The translations under genes were made by a program, and so were the position numbers. Under the pieces are notes generated by a model, which was given only the letters and a program-made list of their open reading frames with translations, searched no databases and was not told where the DNA came from. This document shows positions 1 to 7,188 of a stretch of 15,726 bases of DNA, piece by piece. This DNA is from an uncultured Collinsella sp. (GTDB taxonomy: Bacteria; Actinomycetota; Coriobacteriia; Coriobacteriales; Coriobacteriaceae), in NCBI GenBank assembly GCA_900548365.1, contig URKM01000045.1, forward strand, positions 1-15,726, written 5' to 3'. Every line of letters begins with the position of its first letter. The first letter of the stretch is position 1.

Positions 1-1248
1 GCACGGCCAGTTGATCCACATGAAGGGAGCGACACCAGAGTTGTTCTGGAACGTGCTGGCAAAGTTGTTATCGATCTTGCCCCAGACGCGGCCACCGGTG
101 TTGACGACCTGGATGTTGTCGGGAAGATCGCTGTACCAAGCCTCACCGTAGCCCATGTAGTTCACCGGGCAGAAGATGATGGTGTCCTTGAGGCCGGGGT
201 ACTTGAGCGACCCGTCCTCATTGGTTGCCTTCTGCTGCTCGTGAATCCAGTTGGTCATATCGGTGCACAGCTTGATGTACAGGGCGTTGCCCTGGTTGCC
301 GGCATCGTCGGCGAGGATGGCGATCTGGCGAACGCCGTGGTCCATAACCTGCGTGAACTTTTCCTTCAGGATCGCAACGGAATCATCGTAGTTCGCGTTG
401 GTGATGGGGTTGCTCATGAAGGGGTGCAGCGCATAGACAAAGCGGCACTTCGACTCGTTGCCGGCCTTTGCCAGCGGGTCGATCTTCTCGGTGAGCTCCT
501 CCTCGGTGTAGAGGGTGCGCCACTGAGCGTTGTGCTTGGGGTCGTCCTTCGGAGCGTACACGTATGCGTTGAGCTTATAATAGCCGCCCCACTTCATGAG
601 GTTGACGCGGTCCTCGGTGCTCCAGGGATTGCCATAGTAGCCCTCGATGAAGCCACGGGTGATGACGTCGGCGTAGTCTGCAACGGTGAAGGCGCGCAGA
701 GATGCGCCGTCGGTCTGCTGCAGGATCTGGTACAGGGTGGTCAGACCGTAGTATGCGGCGTCGGTGCTGGCGCCCAGAACGATCACGCGGTCGGGCGTAT
801 CGCCCTTGGCGGGCAGCGAAGCGAGCAGATACGCATCGGTCTTGCTGAACAGGTCGTCGGCCACGGTCAGCTCGCCGGACTTGGTAAGCTCGGTCACCAT
901 GGTGTCGACGACGCCGTTGGAGCCCTTGACGCCCACCAGGATGTTGGTGGAGCGCTTGCCACCGAGCCCCTTGGCCTTCTTGGCCTTCATGCCCTTCAGA
1001 GCCAGAGACTCGTTGAGGCGCGCTTCGGTATCCGCATCGATGCCGTCCTCGAGCACGACGTTCGCTTCCTTGCGAAGCGTCTGCGTGCCCTCGGCATAGG
1101 TCACCGCATGCGGAGTGGGATAAATCTGGTAGTCACCCTCTGCGGCCCAAGCGGGTGCGGCGGCACCGAATGCCGTCAGCACACACAGCGTTAGGGAGCA
1201 GAGGATGAACGACCAAATTGTCCGATTACTCGAAACAGTTCGATTCAT
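1..1248 (-). CDS. GH84 beta-N-acetylglucosaminidase, secreted (3' end outside window)
   Basis: Retaining hexosaminidase of family GH84 (NagJ/O-GlcNAcase type), which removes terminal beta-GlcNAc by substrate-assisted catalysis. The 416 visible residues begin with a signal peptide (hydrophobic core about 12-30, likely cleavage after AWA near residue 35). A GH20b/GH84-type N-terminal alpha/beta domain follows to about residue 190. The barrel opens with RGFIEGYYGNPWS (198-210), the GH84 hallmark; K234 in YAPKDDP matches the substrate-binding Lys, and D314-D315 in ILADDAG is the catalytic Asp pair. The visible part ends at WINWP, corresponding to the NagJ WWNWP strand, so the barrel's end and any binding or anchoring modules lie left of the window. 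The start is ATG 1246-1248 because a stop immediately precedes it in frame. The upstream GH20 gene has its own terminator, so a separate promoter is likely, although none is convincing. Family assignment is firm; the natural substrate (mucin O-glycan, hyaluronan or host O-GlcNAc) is inferred. Confidence 0.9.
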   Translation of the reverse strand, partial: MNRTVSSNRTIWSFILCSLTLCVLTAFGAAAPAWAAEGDYQIYPTPHAVTYAEGTQTLRKEANVVLEDGIDADTEARLNESLALKGMKAKKAKGLGGKRSTNILVGVKGSNGVVDTMVTELTKSGELTVADDLFSKTDAYLLASLPAKGDTPDRVIVLGASTDAAYYGLTTLYQILQQTDGASLRAFTVADYADVITRGFIEGYYGNPWSTEDRVNLMKWGGYYKLNAYVYAPKDDPKHNAQWRTLYTEEELTEKIDPLAKAGNESKCRFVYALHPFMSNPITNANYDDSVAILKEKFTQVMDHGVRQIAILADDAGNQGNALYIKLCTDMTNWIHEQQKATNEDGSLKYPGLKDTIIFCPVNYMGYGEAWYSDLPDNIQVVNTGGRVWGKIDNNFASTFQNNSGVAPFMWINWPC

Positions 1249-1258
1249 TCATCCTCCT
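1246..1258 (-). promoter_or_regulatory. RBS and overlapping start codons of the GH84 gene
   Basis: A perfect AGGAGG (1253-1258) is followed by two overlapping ATGs. The first (1250-1252) opens a frame that stops after eight codons (TAA). The second (1246-1248), four bases after the Shine-Dalgarno, opens the signal peptide and GH84 frame. The usable start therefore has unusually tight spacing, and the earlier ATG is directly adjacent to the AGGAGG, too close for efficient use. Confidence 0.6.
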
Positions 1259-1287
1259 ACTTGCTGTACGAACAGTACTATTGCAGC

Positions 1288-1328
1288 GCAGCGTGGCGCC
1301 CTGCCGAGCAACAGGGGCGCAACGCTGC
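1288..1328. repeat. Imperfect inverted repeat in the GH84 upstream region
   Basis: Arm 1288-1303 pairs with arm 1312-1328 around an 8-nt loop. There are seven outer pairs (GCAGCGT with ACGCTGC), one G/A mismatch, then eight inner pairs (GCGCCCTG) with one bulged G. It lies between the GH20 terminator and the GH84 RBS. Neither side is followed by a T-run, so it is not a rho-independent terminator. It could be a 5' leader hairpin, an operator or a dispersed GC-rich repeat. Confidence 0.5.
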
Positions 1329-1359
1329 ACAAGCAACCGAAACGAAGATTACTTTATCA

Positions 1360-1389
1360 AAAGCACCGCCCCCGAAGGAGCGGTGCTTT
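1360..1389 (-). terminator. Rho-independent terminator of the GH20 gene
   Basis: On the minus strand the arms AAAGCACCGCTCC and GGGGCGGTGCTTT enclose the loop TTCG. This gives a 13-bp stem with one G-U wobble and the extra-stable C(UUCG)G tetraloop, followed by a short T-tract running into TTTTGATAAA. It begins about 45 bases after the GH20 stop. A smaller hairpin (ATGCC, GTAA, GGCAT) lies between at 1401-1414. It separates GH20 from the downstream GH84 gene. Confidence 0.9.
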
Positions 1390-1431
1390 CACCCGAGATT
1401 ATGCCGTAAGGCATATCCCATTATGAGCTTG

Positions 1432-4400
1432 CTACTTCACCAGGTCCTTCTCCGCCATGCGGTGCAGGAACGCAGCCATGTCGCAGCGGACGATCTGGTC
1501 GTAGGGGCGGAACGTCTTGGTGCCGTCGGCCTCGGTCCAGCCGGTGGAGACGCCCGACGCCGCCAGCCACAGCACGGCCTCGCGGTGCGGCGTGTCCTTC
1601 GTCACGTCGGCGAAGGCGTCCTTGGCCTCGAACTCCGGCTCGCCGGCCATGCGGTACAGGAACGCGGCCATGTCGCAGCGGGTGATCTCGGCGTAGGGGC
1701 GGAACTCGGCGGTGCCGTCGGCGTTCTTCCAGCCGGTGGAGATGCCCTCCGCGGCGAGCCACAGGATGGCGTCGCGGTGCGGGGTGTCCTTGTCGACGTC
1801 GGTGAAGGCCGGGGCCTTATCGGCGTCGAACTTCGGCTCGCCGGCCAGGCGGTAGAGGAACGCGGCCATGTCGGCACGCTTCACCGTGGCGTAGGGGCGG
1901 AAGCTAGACGTACCGTCAGCGTTCTCCCAGCCCTTGGAGATGCCGTTGGCGGCCAGCCAGACGATGTCGTCCTTATGGGGCGTGCCATCGATCACGTCAT
2001 TGAACTCGATGTCGCCAGGCTCGGGATCGGGCTTAGCGCCGTCGAGACGCAGCGCCACGATAGCCTCGGCAAGCTTCTGGGCGGAGTTGTAGACGGCGTT
2101 CACGTCGCCGGCCTGCGAAGCCAGAACGTCCTTCGAGGCGGACAGCGCCGTCTGCATCGCATCCCACGTTGCCTTGGTGAACTGGTCGTGCTTGCAGGGA
2201 CCATCCTGCTTGACGAGCTCGGCAGCGGCGATAACGGCCTTCAGGCGATCGAAGTTGGGAGCAGCAGCGGCATCGGACAGACGAAGCTCCGCTGCAGCAC
2301 CGTTGCCGTTGTTGGCCTTCACCCAAACGAGCTTGACAGCCTTCACGCCGTTCTGGCGATCGAACTTGATCATGATCGGGTCGAGGCCGGTGACGTTGAG
2401 GTCGCCCTCCTTCACCTTGGTGAAGGACGTACCGTCGGTGCTGACCTCGATGCGGTACTTCTGGATGTTACCGTTGGTGCCCGTCTGGCGCGGGGTGTAC
2501 TGAATGCCGTCGACATCCATCGGAGCCTTGCCGGTCAGCGTTACCCAGTGCTCACCCGTGGTAATGCTCCAGTCGCTGTGCCACATGGAGCTCAGGTTGC
2601 CGTCGAGCGTCTTGGACGCGTCGTCGCCACCCTGGTGCGAGCTGTCCTTCGCAACGAGCGTTGCGGGATCGATAAGGGTCAGGTCGGTGCTGGCCTTCGG
2701 CTTCAGGCCGTCGAGAGCGCGTACGATCTCGGCGGTATAGCCGTCAACGGTCTCCTGCATGGAAGCGGGGAGATCAGAGCGGACCTTGCCCCATGCCATC
2801 TGGAGGGTGGCAACGGAGTCATCGGTGAACAGGTCCGTAAGGGTCTCGGCGTAGTCGCCGCCCTGCAGCTGCGCATAGGCGTCGATGCGGCAGTAGTCGG
2901 CCTTATCGAACTCGGTCTTCTCAAGCAGCGCGTTGATCTTGGTCGTAAGGTCGGCGATGACCTCGGCGGACGGATCCATCTGCTTGAAGACGTCATACGC
3001 CTGGTCGAGCAGCTCGCGCATGCCCTCGATCTTGTGGGACTTCAGGACCGACTCAGCCGTAACGACGGCGTAGTCGAGCTCCATGGTGGAGTTGAACTCC
3101 TTGGCCGTGGAGATGCGGACGTCGTCGACATAGCCCTGGAAGGCATTCGTCTTGGAGCCGATGACGTTCACGGGGAACATGGTAGTTGCCTTGAGAGCCT
3201 TACCCTCGGCAGCCTTGTCGCCGTCGCCCAGCGTGTCAACAAGCTTGCCGTTGACATACAGGTGAGTCTTGTTGAGCTCGTTCTTAAACTCAAGCTCGAC
3301 CCACTCGTTTACCGGCAGCTCGTAGTTAAAGGAGAAGACGTGCTTCTCACGGGTAAAGCCGACTTTGCCGGTACCCTCCTGCACAGCCATGATCTGGCCG
3401 TACTCGGACTCGAAGAGAACCTGCGGCTCGGTGGAAGCGCTCGTGCGCTTCACCTTCACGCGAAGGTCATTGCCCAGGCCGATGGTGGTGAGCGCATCGT
3501 CCTTCACGGAAACGAAAGACTTCTCGCCGTTGAGCTTGAGGGCGTTGCGGCCATCAACCGTCTCGATCTTGGCATTCTCACCAGCAACGAGGTCACGCTT
3601 CAAACCAGAGGCGTCGGACATATCGTCCATGTTCCACTGGGCTACGACGCCAGACTCGGTCTTAGCGACATCGTAGTGGAAATTGGTGCTGGGCTCGTCG
3701 CCGAGCTGCTTGGAGAGCTGCTTGGCCTGCTGAGTATTCAGCGAGCCGCGACCCCAGGAGTTGGCACCGAAGAGGCCGGCAGCGGCGGTAATACGGTCGT
3801 ACACGTCGTGCTCGGTAATGCCGTTCTCCAGGTAGTCGGTCATATCGTTCCACACCGCGAAGGCGCCGCCGATGACCTGCGGGTCGCCCGCAGGGATGAC
3901 CACGTCGCTGATGCTGTTCAGCGGGTCGGTGTAGACCGTGTTGTCGTACAGGTAGTCGTAGTAGTAGCCAGCGTTGGGCACGATGTAGAAGTGACCGTCA
4001 TTGCAGTCAATAAGGTCGAAGCCCATCTCATACATCTTGTCCATGTTGGCATAGCCCCAGTTCCAGAGGTTGATCTGGGCGCGAGGCTCGCCTTCCTTGC
4101 CATTCACGTGAATGGGATCGCCCTCGGTGTACTGAGACAGAGAACCCCAAACGCGCGGGGTCTTGCCATTTGCGCGGGCATAATCAAACATCTCGTTGAC
4201 GAACTTGCGATACAGCGGACCGGACTCAGCCTTAGAGCCGACATTGTATTCGTCAGCGCCAACATGAATCACATCGGTGCCGGCGAAGACAGCATCGTCG
4301 CCGCCAATGAGATACTCGTCAAAGATGCTCTTCACGAAGCCGAGGCTCTGGCCGAACTTGTCACCGCGGAGGTCGAGGTGGTCATTCTGACGGCCGTTGG

Positions 4401-6456
4401 TGCCGTAGCGCAGGTCCGGACGGACCTTGGTAAGCGCCAAAGAGTGAGCCGGGGTATCGATCTCGGGAACAATATTCACGCCGAGCGCGGCGGAATGCTC
4501 GATGTACTCCTTGAAGTCAGCCTTGCTATACCACACGTCGGTAGAGGTGAGGTCTGCCTTGTTCTCGCCGCCCTTCTTAATGTTGGACTCAAGGCGGAAA
4601 CCAGAGTACGCCTTCATGGCGTCCTCGCCCTTGTTCGTGTAGTACTCAAGCGGAATGAGGTTGTCATTCAGGTGGACCTGGAAATCGTTGAGCTTGAACC
4701 AAGCAAGCTGCTCGGTCATCTGCTTGAGCCAGTCCAGCGTGAAGGTCTTACGACCAACGTCAAGGATAAGGCCGCGTACCTTATACAGCGGATAGTCGCG
4801 AGCGGTACCAACAGGGAAGGTTTTATTGCCGGTCTTCATGCCCTGGAGGATGGTCTTGGCACCCCAGTTAGCGCCGGCGACCTTCTCGGCAGTCACGGTG
4901 ATCTTGTCGCCCTTGGCCTCGACGAGGTAGCCCTCGTCCTGCAGGCCCTTGGACTTGTCAGCAGTCAACGTAAAGAAGATATCGCCCGCGTTGGCAGACG
5001 TGCCCTTGACGACCGACAGCTCAACACCGGTTACCTTGGCGAAGTCCTTGGCAAAGTCGTCAGCCATGATCTTGAGGGAGTCATCGCTAAAGACGACGCG
5101 CTTGGCGGAAGCCGCGGCGAAGGAGCCGGTACCGCCGACCCACTCGCGGAGCTCGGGCAGGATCGACGGAGCCGCATTGCCAGCCTTGGCTGCTGACAGC
5201 GTGCCGGGAACGGCAACGTCAAACTCCTTGAACGCGTAATCGGTGTTGTCCTTCTTATTGGTGATCTTGAAGGAAGCCTTCACCGTCACGTTCGCGATGG
5301 GATGGAAGATCGTGCCATCGAGGCCGATGACCTGCTCGTAATCGGTACCGTTGTACTTGATCTCATAGCCCTCGGGAGCCTCGGGGAGCTCGTACTGGAG
5401 CGTCTGGGTCTCAGCGGTAACCGGATCGATCTTGATGTCGTTCAGATACTCGGCGGGCTGCTTTGCGGGCGCGGGCGGAACCTCGTTCCAAGCCTCGAAC
5501 TCCATGCAGGAGGCGCCCCAACCAAGAACCTGGGTAATCTCGAGCTTCACATAGCGACCCGTCGCAGGCTGCTCAAGGGTGATCTTGCTCGTAGCATCCT
5601 TGTTGTTGGCAGTCTGGTAAACCGGGGTTCCCCAGTTGGCGGTCGCGGGATTGTTCCAGCACGCCTCATCACTCGAAGCGTAAACCTTGAACGCAGTGGA
5701 GTAGTTCTCCGCGTTCTCCCACATAGCCTCGATATACTTAAAGGTCTCTTCCTTGCCAAGGTCAACGGCGAGCCATTGCGGCTGGTCGGCAGACGGCCTA
5801 GTCTCGGTCATCCAGCGATCGGCCTTGCTGTCCTTCTTCTTGCCGTCGACAGCACGGGCACCGTTTTCGTTGTGATAGTCGACGCTGGCCTTCGTTGCCT
5901 TCTTAAGCGCGAGGTTCACAGCGTCGGCAGGCTCGGGATCAATGGTGGCGCCCTTGGTATTCATGACCTCAAGCTCGCACACGGAGATACCGTACGGCCC
6001 ATTCATAGCAGTGACGTCAAGCTTGACGTAACGACCGGACTTAGGAGCATCCAGGGTAACGGTGCTTACAGCCTCGTTAGTGCCCTTTCCAACATGCACG
6101 GGATCGCCCCATGCCTCCTTGGAGTCGGAAACGTAGAGCTTCCAATCCTTGCCGCTGTTCTCCTGGTCTTCCCAGGTGATAACGAACTTATCGACCTCAG
6201 TCGTCTTACCCAGGTCGACAACCGCCCATGCCGGTTCAGTGCTCTCAGTCATCCAGCGACCCGTCTTGGAATTCTTGTCGCCATCAGTCAGCTTACGGCC
6301 GGTGCCGTTGTACTCGCGATTAACTGTCACCTCCTTATTGAGTGCCAGGTTCGCGGGTCCGGCCGCATATGCGGCGGGCGTCGTGGAAACCACGCAGATC
6401 AGCGCGAGCGCCACTGCGAAGAAACCATTCAGCACCTTTCTTGCCCTTGATATCAT
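1432..6456 (-). CDS. Multimodular secreted GH20 hexosaminidase/lacto-N-biosidase-like protein with SLH anchor
   Basis: A 1674-residue surface glycosidase that releases terminal beta-linked HexNAc, or lacto-N-biose if of the LnbB type. Order: signal peptide 1-32; F5/8C (CBM32-like) modules at about 35-168 and 180-325; linker; GH20b-like domain about 430-555; GH20 barrel about 558-900; LamG/concanavalin-like domain about 930-1125; helical segment 1135-1250; third F5/8C module about 1255-1395; FIVAR-like helices 1400-1470; three SLH-like repeats 1484-1672. Active-site residues seen: R561 in VRGLILDVGRK, H595 in HLNDN, H671 in EIDTPAHS, and the D735-E736 polarising/acid pair in HVGADEY. The late Trp motif is W869-N-D rather than the common W-x-E; with AYSGFRLES (616-624) this recalls lacto-N-biosidases, a recollection rather than a search result. 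Start: ATG 6456 with AAGGAG five bases upstream. No sortase motif; anchoring is by SLH. GH20 is firm, exact specificity is not. Confidence 0.93.
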   Translation of the reverse strand: MISRARKVLNGFFAVALALICVVSTTPAAYAAGPANLALNKEVTVNREYNGTGRKLTDGDKNSKTGRWMTESTEPAWAVVDLGKTTEVDKFVITWEDQENSGKDWKLYVSDSKEAWGDPVHVGKGTNEAVSTVTLDAPKSGRYVKLDVTAMNGPYGISVCELEVMNTKGATIDPEPADAVNLALKKATKASVDYHNENGARAVDGKKKDSKADRWMTETRPSADQPQWLAVDLGKEETFKYIEAMWENAENYSTAFKVYASSDEACWNNPATANWGTPVYQTANNKDATSKITLEQPATGRYVKLEITQVLGWGASCMEFEAWNEVPPAPAKQPAEYLNDIKIDPVTAETQTLQYELPEAPEGYEIKYNGTDYEQVIGLDGTIFHPIANVTVKASFKITNKKDNTDYAFKEFDVAVPGTLSAAKAGNAAPSILPELREWVGGTGSFAAASAKRVVFSDDSLKIMADDFAKDFAKVTGVELSVVKGTSANAGDIFFTLTADKSKGLQDEGYLVEAKGDKITVTAEKVAGANWGAKTILQGMKTGNKTFPVGTARDYPLYKVRGLILDVGRKTFTLDWLKQMTEQLAWFKLNDFQVHLNDNLIPLEYYTNKGEDAMKAYSGFRLESNIKKGGENKADLTSTDVWYSKADFKEYIEHSAALGVNIVPEIDTPAHSLALTKVRPDLRYGTNGRQNDHLDLRGDKFGQSLGFVKSIFDEYLIGGDDAVFAGTDVIHVGADEYNVGSKAESGPLYRKFVNEMFDYARANGKTPRVWGSLSQYTEGDPIHVNGKEGEPRAQINLWNWGYANMDKMYEMGFDLIDCNDGHFYIVPNAGYYYDYLYDNTVYTDPLNSISDVVIPAGDPQVIGGAFAVWNDMTDYLENGITEHDVYDRITAAAGLFGANSWGRGSLNTQQAKQLSKQLGDEPSTNFHYDVAKTESGVVAQWNMDDMSDASGLKRDLVAGENAKIETVDGRNALKLNGEKSFVSVKDDALTTIGLGNDLRVKVKRTSASTEPQVLFESEYGQIMAVQEGTGKVGFTREKHVFSFNYELPVNEWVELEFKNELNKTHLYVNGKLVDTLGDGDKAAEGKALKATTMFPVNVIGSKTNAFQGYVDDVRISTAKEFNSTMELDYAVVTAESVLKSHKIEGMRELLDQAYDVFKQMDPSAEVIADLTTKINALLEKTEFDKADYCRIDAYAQLQGGDYAETLTDLFTDDSVATLQMAWGKVRSDLPASMQETVDGYTAEIVRALDGLKPKASTDLTLIDPATLVAKDSSHQGGDDASKTLDGNLSSMWHSDWSITTGEHWVTLTGKAPMDVDGIQYTPRQTGTNGNIQKYRIEVSTDGTSFTKVKEGDLNVTGLDPIMIKFDRQNGVKAVKLVWVKANNGNGAAAELRLSDAAAAPNFDRLKAVIAAAELVKQDGPCKHDQFTKATWDAMQTALSASKDVLASQAGDVNAVYNSAQKLAEAIVALRLDGAKPDPEPGDIEFNDVIDGTPHKDDIVWLAANGISKGWENADGTSSFRPYATVKRADMAAFLYRLAGEPKFDADKAPAFTDVDKDTPHRDAILWLAAEGISTGWKNADGTAEFRPYAEITRCDMAAFLYRMAGEPEFEAKDAFADVTKDTPHREAVLWLAASGVSTGWTEADGTKTFRPYDQIVRCDMAAFLHRMAEKDLVK
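1447..2004 (-). repeat. Three tandem SLH-like repeat units encoding the cell-wall anchor
   Basis: Units of about 170 bp lie near 1834-2004, 1636-1809 and 1447-1617 and are similar in DNA as well as protein. Each encodes an F-x-D-V ... PH-x-(D/E)-A/D-(I/V)-x-WLAA-x-G-(I/V)-S-x-GW core, then a DGT-x-x-FRPY ... R-x-DMAAFL-(Y/H)-R stretch (conserved residues only). The repeated DMAAFL(Y/H)R segment is nearly identical in DNA. The region looks richer in G+C than the GH20 catalytic part of the same gene. Confidence 0.85.
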
Positions 6457-6568
6457 TCCCTCTCCTTTTGTCTCACGATGTCGCCGCGATTCGACGACAT
6501 TCGACCGACATAATCCATTTGACCTTACCGTTCACTTTCGTAAACGGCGGTTAGACACCGGTGAGCGG

Positions 6569-6592
6569 TATTCGAGAATATGCGGCTTTATA
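6569..6592 (-). promoter_or_regulatory. Candidate -10 and operator-like palindrome of the GH20 gene
   Basis: On the minus strand TATAAA (6587-6592) is followed seven bases later by the inverted repeat TATTC-TC-GAATA (6569-6580), which would cover the start point. No acceptable -35 lies at 16-18 bp, so this would be a weak or activator-dependent promoter. It would give a leader of about 125 nt before the GH20 start. Confidence 0.3.
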
Positions 6593-6609
6593 CAGCTCAA
6601 TATCGGGCT

Positions 6610-6656
6610 CGCGTGGTCACGAAGCAGCGCGCAGCCCCCGTAACCACGCGCTTTTT
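6610..6656 (+). terminator. Orphan rho-independent terminator-like hairpin
   Basis: Arms CGCGTGGT (6610-6617) and ACCACGCG (6643-6650) form a perfect 8-bp stem with a 25-nt loop, followed by CTTTTTC. The T-run is on the plus strand, yet no plus-strand gene lies upstream before the oppositely oriented GH20 gene. It may end a short untranslated transcript starting near 6515-6520 (CATAAT at 6509-6514 could be its -10), or stop antisense readthrough. Confidence 0.5.
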
Positions 6657-6784
6657 CGCTAGATGCTCACCTCTGCTTCGCTGTGCATATAGCCGTCATA
6701 TTTCTGTATACATTTGTTCACCGAATCTTCTGCAATCTTTAATCGCTTTATTCATTCTTAAGTCTTTCGGTAAACGGTCGCCAT

Positions 6785-6812
6785 TTGTCATGAGTGGTTA
6801 TTCACATATAAC
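6785..6812 (+). promoter_or_regulatory. Candidate sigma70-type promoter for the YitT gene
   Basis: TTGTCA (6785-6790), a 16-bp spacer and TATAAC (6807-6812) each match the consensus at five of six positions inside the AT-rich island. Transcription would start near 6819 and leave a leader of about 330 nt before the YitT start. No better candidate was found closer to the gene. Confidence 0.5.
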
Positions 6813-6836
6813 TTGTATTTAATATGGAATACCACT
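6793..6836. repeat. Inverted repeat straddling the candidate YitT promoter
   Basis: AGTGGTTATTC (6793-6803) and GAATACCACT (6827-6836) are complementary over ten pairs with one bulged T, and 23 bp separate the arms. The arms bracket the -10 element TATAAC, the position expected of a repressor operator. The pair could also form a weak hairpin at the start of the transcript. Confidence 0.4.
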
Positions 6837-7098
6837 AGCTGCAGGCTTGTTGCGAATCCTCTCAATGCGGCCTTCAGGCGCGAAGACCGTCGACCCGGCG
6901 AAGCAGGCGCCCAATATGCAAAACCATGCAGATAGACAGCTCATTCAATCCATTGGCCCCGGCCACGGCTCCGCCGCCGCCCCCATCTATATATTAGTAC
7001 GCCTCCATTCGTACGAGACAGGCCGCACCGCCCCGCCGCTCCAGCCAGGTGCATTATGGTGTTACAAAATGTGCGCGATGAAGCCTGGAGAAAGGGCT

Positions 7099-7188
7099 AT
7101 GTTTGGCCTAGGGAAGCATGCTATCCGGTATGACCGAAGGGGGACGCCATGCCTGAAGACCCGCAACTTGTTAAGCTCAAACATCTAG
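7099..7188 (+). CDS. Possible 29-codon small ORF overlapping the YitT gene start
   Basis: ATG 7099 is preceded by GGAG at 8-bp spacing and encodes 29 residues (begins MFGLGKHAIRYDRRG). It ends at TAG 7186-7188, overlapping the first 40 bases of the YitT gene in another frame. The peptide is basic, with no recognised family. It could be a leader peptide whose translation opens the YitT RBS (7137-7143), or chance; nothing beyond the RBS and position supports it. Confidence 0.2.
   Translation: MFGLGKHAIRYDRRGTPCLKTRNLLSSNI

Larger units (their letters stand above)
6535..6777. repeat. Duplicated CTTTCG(G)TAAACGG motif, two direct copies
   Basis: CTTTCGTAAACGG at 6535-6547 and CTTTCGGTAAACGG at 6764-6777 differ by one inserted G and sit 216 bp apart in the same orientation between the divergent GH20 and YitT genes. 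The left copy overlaps a short inverted repeat (CCGTT 6528-6532, AACGG 6543-6547). They could be binding sites for one regulator acting on both promoters. Chance is not excluded. Confidence 0.35.
6457..7148. other. 692-bp divergent intergenic region between the GH20 and YitT genes
   Basis: No convincing protein gene of normal size is seen. The region holds a GC-rich stretch with an orphan plus-strand terminator-like hairpin (6610-6656), a strongly AT-rich island (about 6690-6840) with a good plus-strand promoter, several inverted repeats, a duplicated 13-14 bp motif, and a GC-rich leader of about 330 nt ahead of the YitT gene. No conserved riboswitch, tmRNA, RNase P or tRNA signature was recognised. 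Individual elements are listed separately. Confidence 0.7.

Noticed and set aside
1237..1252. tRNA T-arm-like GTTCGATTC near the GH84 start
   Set aside because: No acceptor, D or anticodon arm can be built around it; the bases encode the GH84 N-terminus.
1229..1275. LexA/SOS-box-like sequence (TCGAA-n4-TTCGA and a CGAAC half-site)
   Set aside because: Spacing and arms do not match the CGAAC-n4-GTTCG pattern, one lies inside the coding region, and no SOS gene is nearby.
1447..2004. Tandem repeats as a possible CRISPR array
   Set aside because: Units are about 170 bp, in frame and encode SLH-like repeats; there are no short repeats with unique spacers.
1261..6450. Very long plus-strand open frames (1261-5196 and 5302-6450)
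   Set aside because: They lie antisense to the GH20 gene, have no recognisable domain or RBS, and show the Val/Leu/Gly/His-rich bias of a reverse frame in GC-rich coding DNA.
6600..6660. T-box riboswitch resemblance in the GTGGT/ACCACGCG region
   Set aside because: The conserved T-box sequence and a specifier stem are absent, and no aminoacyl-tRNA or amino-acid gene follows on that strand.
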